Assembly (NCBI RefSeq): GCF_002272245.1
Contig: NZ_NPDD01000013.1
Coordinates: 1 to 48,277 of the forward strand
From: Bacillus sp. 7884-1
GTDB lineage: Bacteria > Bacillota > Bacilli > Bacillales > Cytobacillaceae
Direction of reading: 5' to 3'
Length of the DNA: 48,277 nt
In this document: one piece after another, positions 43,056-48,277 of the stretch
Numbering within the stretch: the first letter of the stretch is position 1
Layout of the letters: every line of letters starts with the position of its first letter
The notes under the pieces: model-generated
What the model was told of the DNA's origin: nothing
Database searches by the model: none
What the model saw: only the letters and a program-made list of their open reading frames with translations
Translations under genes and position numbers: made by a program

Positions 43056-44360
43056 TTGAAAAAATCATTGGTAACTTTTGCTGTTGCAGGAACATTCATT
43101 GTAAGCAGTATTTTTGGGGGAATCGCTGAAGCGGCTTCTATTTCAGGCTTACAAAAACAGCAACAAGAAATTCAAAAGAAAAATTCAGAATTATCTTCTG
43201 ATATCAATAATGCAGATCAACAGATTAATAGTTTAAACTCAAAGCAGGCAGATGTAAAAGAAGAAATGACTCGCCTTGATCTTTCGATTGGCGATACACA
43301 TAAAAAAATCAGAGAAAAAACGGCCGAGCTAGAGGAAACAAAGACAGAAATTACTAGACTCCAGGAAGAAATAAAGGTGACAAAAGAACGAATTGATAAG
43401 AGAAATGAGCTTTTAAAAGACCGTGCCCGAAATTATCAAGAAACAGGTGGAATGGTCAGTTATCTTGACGTGTTAATGGGATCAAAAAACTTTAGTGATT
43501 TTATTGACCGTGCAAGTGCAGTGGCTACAATCATGCAGGCAGACCAGGATATTCTAGTTCAGCATGAAGCGGATAAAAAGAGTCTCGAGGAAAATCAAGC
43601 CAAGCTGGAAATAGAGCTAGCTAGTGTTCAAACTATGCTCGCTGACTTAGAAAAAATGAACCAACAATTGAATGCACAGAGAGCAGAAAAGGATAAGTTA
43701 TTAGCTTCGTTAGAAGAGCAGGAAGATGAAATTCATGAGCATAAAATGGAGCTTCAAGAAGAGGCACAAATTCTAGCGGGACAATCAGCAGCCATTCAAA
43801 AAGCCATTGAGCTTGAACAACAACGCCAAGCAGCAGCTGCTGCCGAAGCAAAGGCAGCCGCTGATGCTGCAGCTGCAGCTGCGAACAACAATAATTCTGA
43901 ATCTGGCAGTGGTGGAGGGGATATTACCCCGTTACAACCATCTCCACCTGTTTCTAGTGGAGCATTCACAATGCCAGCGAATGGAACTTTTACATCAGGG
44001 TTTGAACCTAGATGGGGCTCCTTCCACTATGGGATAGATATAGCTAATCGTGCAGCAAATGTACCAATTTGGGCAGTAGCCGATGGTGTTGTTATTCAAT
44101 CCTACTATTCTAGCAGTTATGGGAATGTTGTTTTTATCGCCCATTCTGTGAATGGACAAACGTATACAACGGTTTCTGCTCATATGGAAGCGCGAATGGT
44201 CAGCTCTGGAGCAGTTGTAAAAAAAGGCCAGCAAATTGGAATTATGGGTAACACCGGTGATTCAACGGGTAAACATTTACACTTTGAACTTCATAGAGGG
44301 CAATGGAATGGAAGTAAGAGTAACGCAATCAATCCTGTGGGAATTGTACCAATGCCATAA
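43056..44360 (+). CDS. EnvC/PcsB-like coiled-coil M23 peptidoglycan hydrolase
   Basis: About 434 residues. The signal peptide MKKSLVTFAVAGTFIVSSIF leads to cleavage near AEA-AS. A long coiled coil (about 30-250) is followed by an Ala-rich and Asn/Ser/Gly-rich linker, and then a LytM/M23 domain with zinc ligands in HYGIDIANR and HLHFELH. The active-site set looks complete, so it is probably an active endopeptidase and not only an activator. It lies directly after ftsEX, the usual place for its partner hydrolase. Frame starts are TTG 43014 and TTG 43056; the latter, with GGAGGAG upstream, gives a proper signal peptide. Confidence 0.9.
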   Translation: MKKSLVTFAVAGTFIVSSIFGGIAEAASISGLQKQQQEIQKKNSELSSDINNADQQINSLNSKQADVKEEMTRLDLSIGDTHKKIREKTAELEETKTEITRLQEEIKVTKERIDKRNELLKDRARNYQETGGMVSYLDVLMGSKNFSDFIDRASAVATIMQADQDILVQHEADKKSLEENQAKLEIELASVQTMLADLEKMNQQLNAQRAEKDKLLASLEEQEDEIHEHKMELQEEAQILAGQSAAIQKAIELEQQRQAAAAAEAKAAADAAAAAANNNNSESGSGGGDITPLQPSPPVSSGAFTMPANGTFTSGFEPRWGSFHYGIDIANRAANVPIWAVADGVVIQSYYSSSYGNVVFIAHSVNGQTYTTVSAHMEARMVSSGAVVKKGQQIGIMGNTGDSTGKHLHFELHRGQWNGSKSNAINPVGIVPMP

Positions 44361-44365
44361 AGTCT

Positions 44366-44397
44366 AAAGGGAGAAGCTATGCTTCTTCCTTTTTTTG
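44366..44397 (+). terminator. Terminator after the M23 hydrolase gene
   Basis: AAAGGGAGAAGC pairs with GCTTCTTCCTTT (one G-U) around TAT, followed by T. Confidence 0.85.
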
Positions 44398-44433
44398 CAT
44401 AAAAATCAGTAAAAGGGCACCTCCATATTTCTG

Positions 44434-44461
44434 GCATAACTCGTCCATTCCTTACATAATA
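44434..44461 (+). promoter_or_regulatory. SigG-like forespore promoter of ctpB
   Basis: GCATA (44434-44438), a 16-bp spacer and CATAATA (44455-44461) fit the B. subtilis SigG pattern gHATR / CATnHTA. CtpB is known to act in the forespore during sporulation. The start codon is 62 bp downstream of the -10. Confidence 0.5.
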
Positions 44462-44523
44462 GTTAATAAACAGACGGGTAAGAGACTCATTAATTTTTGA
44501 AGCTGCACATGAGGGGGAACAGG

Positions 44524-45978
44524 ATGAAAAGTAAGTGGATTGCCCTGATGATGGTTGGTTCGCTTCTTACCGGAGCGGGGGGCACATATGTGGGAATGAA
44601 TTGGTTTGAACAAACAGAGGGAAACACAGCCCTTGAACAAACATTAATGAAAACAGATACAGCCGTTACAAATCAAAATGATATGGAGGACCTTGCGAAG
44701 GTCAACCAGGCATATGAATTGATCCTAAGCCGATATGTTGAAAAGGTAGATAATGAGATGCTTGTGGAGGGTGCCATCCAAGGAATGCTTACTGTTTTAG
44801 ATGATCCCTATTCCGTTTATATGAATAAGGAAACTGCCCAACAATTCAGTCAAGCTTTAGAATCATCCTTTGAAGGTATAGGTGCAGAGGTAGGCATGGA
44901 GGATGGGAAAATCATCATTATTTCTCCATTTAAAAATTCACCAGCTGAAAAAGCAGGATTAAAGCCGAATGATGAGATTTTGAAGGTAGACGGAAAAAGT
45001 GTTGAGGGTCTAGATTTAAATAAAGCAACCTTAAAAATTCGCGGTAAAAAAGGAACAAAGGTCCAATTAGAAATCGCACGAAAGGGCTTAAAGGAGCCTC
45101 TCACCATTGATGTTACACGTGATGAAATTCCACTTGAGACCATTCATGCTTCTGTGAAAAAACTAGATGGAAAAAAGATAGGGTACATTGAAATTACTTC
45201 GTTCTCTCAAGAGACAGCTGCTGATTTTAAAAAGGAGCTAAAAGAGCTGGAGAAAAAAGATATTAATGGCCTAATTATAGATGTTCGTGGAAACCCTGGC
45301 GGATTGCTCGTTAGTGTTGAGGATATCTTAAAAGAATTTGTTACGAAAGAAAAACCATTTATTCAAATCGAGAAACGAAATGGAGATAAGGAACGGCACT
45401 TCTCCAATCTTACCGAGAAAAAGGATTACCCAGTAGCAGTCCTCATTAACAAAGGCAGTGCATCGGCTTCAGAAATTTTAGCAGGAGCATTAAAAGAAGC
45501 GGCAGGCTATCAATTGGTTGGGGAAACGACTTTTGGTAAAGGAACAGTACAGCAGGCAGTTCCGATGGGAGATGGCAGCAATATTAAGCTGACGCTCTTT
45601 AAATGGTTGACACCTGATGGAAACTGGATTCACAAAAAAGGAGTGAAACCTGATGTTGAAATCAAGCAGCCTGCCATCTTTGATACACATCCACTTCAAA
45701 TTGAAGAACCGCTTAAAGAGGATATGAACAATGAGCAGGTCAAAAATGCTCAAGAAATATTATCTGGTTTAGGCTTCGCTCCTGGAAGAACAGATGGTTA
45801 TTTTAGTAAAGAAACCACAACAGCACTTAAAGCTTTCCAGCAAAACAACAACTTGCAGCCAACGGGAAAAATTGATGCAAAAACAGCAGCAATGCTAGAA
45901 GAACAGGTAATAAAAGAAATGAAAAAAGAGAAAAACGACATCCAGCTTCAAACCGCATTAAGACTAATTACAAAATAA
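44524..45978 (+). CDS. ctpB: CtpB, S41 family C-terminal processing protease
   Basis: A 484-residue exported protease. An N-terminal membrane segment (about 3-25) is followed by a PDZ domain (about 95-180, GIGAEVGMEDGKIIIISPF). In the S41 catalytic domain the nucleophile serine is in KGSASASEILAGALKE and the lysine in ETTFGKGTVQQ. A C-terminal peptidoglycan-binding domain completes it (AQEILSGLGFAPGRTDGYFS). In B. subtilis CtpB cleaves SpoIVFA to release pro-SigK processing during sporulation. A longer frame begins at TTG 44497; GAGGGGG before the ATG at 44524 decides the start. Confidence 0.93.
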   Translation: MKSKWIALMMVGSLLTGAGGTYVGMNWFEQTEGNTALEQTLMKTDTAVTNQNDMEDLAKVNQAYELILSRYVEKVDNEMLVEGAIQGMLTVLDDPYSVYMNKETAQQFSQALESSFEGIGAEVGMEDGKIIIISPFKNSPAEKAGLKPNDEILKVDGKSVEGLDLNKATLKIRGKKGTKVQLEIARKGLKEPLTIDVTRDEIPLETIHASVKKLDGKKIGYIEITSFSQETAADFKKELKELEKKDINGLIIDVRGNPGGLLVSVEDILKEFVTKEKPFIQIEKRNGDKERHFSNLTEKKDYPVAVLINKGSASASEILAGALKEAAGYQLVGETTFGKGTVQQAVPMGDGSNIKLTLFKWLTPDGNWIHKKGVKPDVEIKQPAIFDTHPLQIEEPLKEDMNNEQVKNAQEILSGLGFAPGRTDGYFSKETTTALKAFQQNNNLQPTGKIDAKTAAMLEEQVIKEMKKEKNDIQLQTALRLITK

Positions 45979-45984
45979 AAGGTA

Positions 45985-46010
45985 AACAGAGGCAGCTGCC
46001 TCTGTTTTTT
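45985..46010 (+). terminator. Terminator after ctpB
   Basis: AACAGAGGCA and TGCCTCTGTT form a perfect stem around GC, followed by T. The following 235 bp before minJ show nothing recognisable. Confidence 0.9.
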
Positions 46011-46257
46011 ATGTGCGACAATTCAGGATAAGTATGATTGTGGAATACCAAGATTTCCGTGGAAATATTTGTTGAAGCCTAATGAAAAAACACGAATTAC
46101 GCAGAAGAGTGTATGTGGAATCTTTATGAATACATAAAAATTCGACATTTTTTTGTTTTTTCAAGAATCTAGCAATAGGTTTTATCCCTCCATTTTGGTA
46201 AAATAATCTTTAGAGCTAGAATAGTAGAATTTATGATAGAGGCAGGTGGAGGAATTG

Positions 46258-47448
46258 GTGCAATTATGGCTTTTTGAGCTGTTGAAAGGGACAGGTAGAC
46301 TTTTTCTACATCCGGTTTTTTACTATCTCATTTTCCTTTCAGGAATACTGGGAGTATCAAGGGTTAAACGTGAACGGAAAAATTTCAATACAAGGACATT
46401 TGATGCCTATTTTGAACTAAGACAGCTGTTTCCTATAGGATTAATACTGGGTCTAGTACTTACCATTGTCACATTAATGGCTGGGTTAACACTTCCATTT
46501 GCAGCCATCCTTCTAATTGCTTTCTTTACGATATTATGGAGTTTAACGACCAATATTAGGCTTATGTCACCAGTGTACACGGTAGGTGCAGCTTTTTTTG
46601 CCATTACTTTAATCACTGAGTATGAATGGACCATACCACTTTTTAATGATACATTTCAGGTTTTAGAAGAAAAGGTATATCCTTCCTTGGTTATCTTAAT
46701 GGCACTTTTATTAATTTCAGAAGGAATTCTTATTACTAAAAATGCAGGTAAAGGTACCTCTCCAAAACTGGTAAAAAGCAAGCGTGGACAAAATGTTGGA
46801 GCACACGAAGTGAAACGATTCTGGCTGCTGCCTATGTTTTTACTAATTCCTGGGGAGGCTTTGACTCTGCCATTTGATTGGTGGCCAGTCTTCAACATAG
46901 GAGCGGAATCCTACTCGCTAATCCTGGTACCGTTTGCGATTGGTTTTAACCAGCAAATTCAAGGTATGCTGCCAAAACAATCTATCCAGTTACAAGGGCG
47001 TAGAGTTACAACACTTGGAATATTGATATTGATTTTATCTGTTATTGGCTATTGGTATCCGATAATTTCCATAGCAGTAGCAGCGTTGGCGATAATCGGC
47101 CGGGAATTAATCTCCTTAATGCAACGATTGAAGGATGATAATTTACCGTTTTACTTCTCAAAGAAAAACAACGGCTTAATGATTATTGGAATTATACCCG
47201 AATCCCCTGCTGATAAAATGGGACTTCAAGTAGGGGAAATCATTTCAAAAATAAATGGTGTTAAAATTCTTGATGAACAAGTTTTTTATGAAGCTTTACA
47301 AAAAAATCGAGCACATTGTAAGCTTGAGGTTCTAGACATAAATGGTGAGGTCCGTTTCGTTCAACGTGCCTTGTATGAAGGTGATCATTATGAACTTGGT
47401 ATACTTTTTGTACAGGACCAAAGGAAGTTTGATGAAAGAATTGGATGA
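46258..47448 (+). CDS. minJ: MinJ, polar topology factor of cell division
   Basis: A 396-residue protein; B. subtilis MinJ has 397. About six to eight membrane helices fill residues 1-290, followed by a cytoplasmic PDZ domain (about 295-385, GLMIIGIIPESPADKMGLQV followed by GEIISKINGVKIL). MinJ links DivIVA at the poles and septum to MinD and so places the division site. The frame also allows GTG 46246; the GTG at 46258 has GGAGG five bases upstream and gives MQLWLFELLKGTGRLFLHP, like the known protein. It is in the expected place after ctpB. Confidence 0.9.
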   Translation: MQLWLFELLKGTGRLFLHPVFYYLIFLSGILGVSRVKRERKNFNTRTFDAYFELRQLFPIGLILGLVLTIVTLMAGLTLPFAAILLIAFFTILWSLTTNIRLMSPVYTVGAAFFAITLITEYEWTIPLFNDTFQVLEEKVYPSLVILMALLLISEGILITKNAGKGTSPKLVKSKRGQNVGAHEVKRFWLLPMFLLIPGEALTLPFDWWPVFNIGAESYSLILVPFAIGFNQQIQGMLPKQSIQLQGRRVTTLGILILILSVIGYWYPIISIAVAALAIIGRELISLMQRLKDDNLPFYFSKKNNGLMIIGIIPESPADKMGLQVGEIISKINGVKILDEQVFYEALQKNRAHCKLEVLDINGEVRFVQRALYEGDHYELGILFVQDQRKFDERIG

Positions 47449-47458
47449 AGTTTAAACC

Positions 47459-47491
47459 TAAGAGAGAGTTAGAGAACTCTCTCTTTAAATT
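47459..47491 (+). terminator. Terminator after minJ
   Basis: AAGAGAGAGTT and AACTCTCTCTT form a perfect stem around AGAG, followed by a short T-rich tail. Confidence 0.8.
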
Positions 47492-47581
47492 TGTTTTCTA
47501 CATAAATTATCAGTATATTTGAGAGTGTGAGTGCTAAACCTAAAATGGAAAATTTATATCCAAGAAAGGTGGTTTAGCCAT

Positions 47582-48163
47582 ATGATTAGCTTTTTAGATT
47601 TTACCACTCCTATTGATATCAGCTTTGAAGGAGTTTCTGCAGTTGTTTTTTATTTCACTACCTATTCATTAATTGGTTGGATATTAGAAAATAGCTACAG
47701 CTACATGACAAAACGAAAATTTTTTAAACCGAATTTTTTTCACGGTCCCTTTAAACCTATGTATGGCTTTGCCCCTGTACTTTTGGTTTATTTAATTGGT
47801 CCGGAAACAAATTGGGGAATAATCCTTTTGCTCTGTTTTTTCATTCCTACTATTATTGAGTACATAAGTGGTGCATTGCTTCAAAAGTTTTTTCAACGTC
47901 AATGGTGGGATTATTCTGATATGCCCATGCAGATACACGGCCATATTTGTCTGCCATTTTCTCTTTGCTGGATATTGTTGTCCTTAGCTTGTATAAAATG
48001 GGTTCATCCTGCAATCGTTTCTGTTTATGGACCAGTCGAAATACTGTGGGCATGGATTTGGCCAGCGGTTATCTTATATTTCATTGCAGAACTGGCATTG
48101 TCCATAAGAAGACACACTTCTCAAGTGTTAGAAGAAGCAAAATCACCTAACCCTATACAGTAA
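47582..48163 (+). CDS. PF06541-type putative ABC transporter permease-like membrane protein
   Basis: A 193-residue protein with about five membrane helices. The family blocks FTTYSLIGWILENSYSYMTK, NFFHGPFKPMYGFAPVLLVY and QRQWWDYSDMPMQIHGHICL are clear. The family is named as putative ABC-transporter type IV, but its function is not established. The frame opens at 47531; the ATG at 47582 with AAAGGTGG upstream gives the conserved start. It is the last gene in the window. Confidence 0.85.
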   Translation: MISFLDFTTPIDISFEGVSAVVFYFTTYSLIGWILENSYSYMTKRKFFKPNFFHGPFKPMYGFAPVLLVYLIGPETNWGIILLLCFFIPTIIEYISGALLQKFFQRQWWDYSDMPMQIHGHICLPFSLCWILLSLACIKWVHPAIVSVYGPVEILWAWIWPAVILYFIAELALSIRRHTSQVLEEAKSPNPIQ

Positions 48164-48172
48164 TTAATCACC

Positions 48173-48210
48173 AACTCCTTCTACCTAATAAAGAAGGAGT
48201 TTTTCTTTTT
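48173..48210 (+). terminator. Terminator after the PF06541 gene
   Basis: AACTCCTTCT and AGAAGGAGTT form a perfect stem around nine bases, followed by T-rich sequence. The last 67 bases hold nothing recognisable. Confidence 0.9.
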
Positions 48211-48277
48211 AAAAAATGGCTGTGTTAAATCAGGCTGTTGATTTGTGCTCCACTAAGGAATGCTTCTTCGAATAATC

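Noticed and set aside
1..48277. CRISPR arrays, tRNA and rRNA genes
   Set aside because: No regularly spaced identical repeats and no tRNA- or rRNA-like sequence was noticed in the window.

Overview
The window is low-GC Firmicute chromosome, almost certainly Bacillaceae. The gene order tagO / tagV-like LCP / yvyE / degS-degU / DegV-family / comFA-comFC / hpf / secA / prfB / yvjA / cccB / ftsE-ftsX / ctpB / minJ matches the Bacillus subtilis core order. Ribosome binding sites are strong GGAGG types, GTG and TTG starts are common, and codon use is AT-rich. The genus cannot be fixed by eye.

Layout. 1-210: a GC-rich intergenic repeat and a terminator. 211-6425 (minus): a polysaccharide operon with a Wzx flippase, a GT2, two GT4s and an O-antigen-ligase/polymerase-like protein. 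6696-10949 (plus): a WecG/TagA-family transferase, a GT4 and two tandem TagO paralogues, which feed undecaprenyl-linked glycopolymer (teichoic/teichuronic-type) synthesis. 11079-12875 (minus): an LCP ligase and YvyE/YigZ. 13137-18334 (plus): DegS-DegU, a DegV/FakB-type protein and the competence proteins ComFA and ComFC. 18597-24281: hpf followed by accessory genes (DUF1028 Ntn-hydrolase-like protein, a 133-residue CcoN-like membrane protein, a transglutaminase-like protein, a SEC-C/TPR protein and an exported protein of unknown function). 24491-27004 (minus): secA.

The outstanding region is 27.5-38.1 kb, between secA and prfB. It holds five multiheme c-type cytochromes with 10, 12, 6, 8 and 8 CXXCH motifs (44 in total), plus a membrane-anchored TPR protein and a membrane-anchored NHL beta-propeller. 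The first two cytochromes are paralogous NapC/NirT-type membrane proteins that could take electrons from menaquinol. The 6-heme protein is secreted, and its codon bias suggests very high expression. The two 8-heme proteins place Ig-like domains (one SbsA/S-layer type) before the heme domain, as expected for spacers through a thick wall. I infer a Gram-positive conduit from the quinone pool to the cell surface or beyond. No terminal reductase, haem-lyase or ResBC-type maturation gene is in the window, so the acceptor is unknown.

38463-48163 returns to the conserved core: prfB with its programmed +1 frameshift, a YitT protein, lipoprotein cytochrome c-551, FtsEX followed by a coiled-coil M23 hydrolase, CtpB, MinJ and a PF06541 membrane protein. 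A dense cluster of DnaA-box-like sites lies just upstream of prfB (38157-38336). Compared with B. subtilis, the flagellar filament block between comFC and hpf is missing, comFB is missing, and secA is inverted relative to hpf and prfB.
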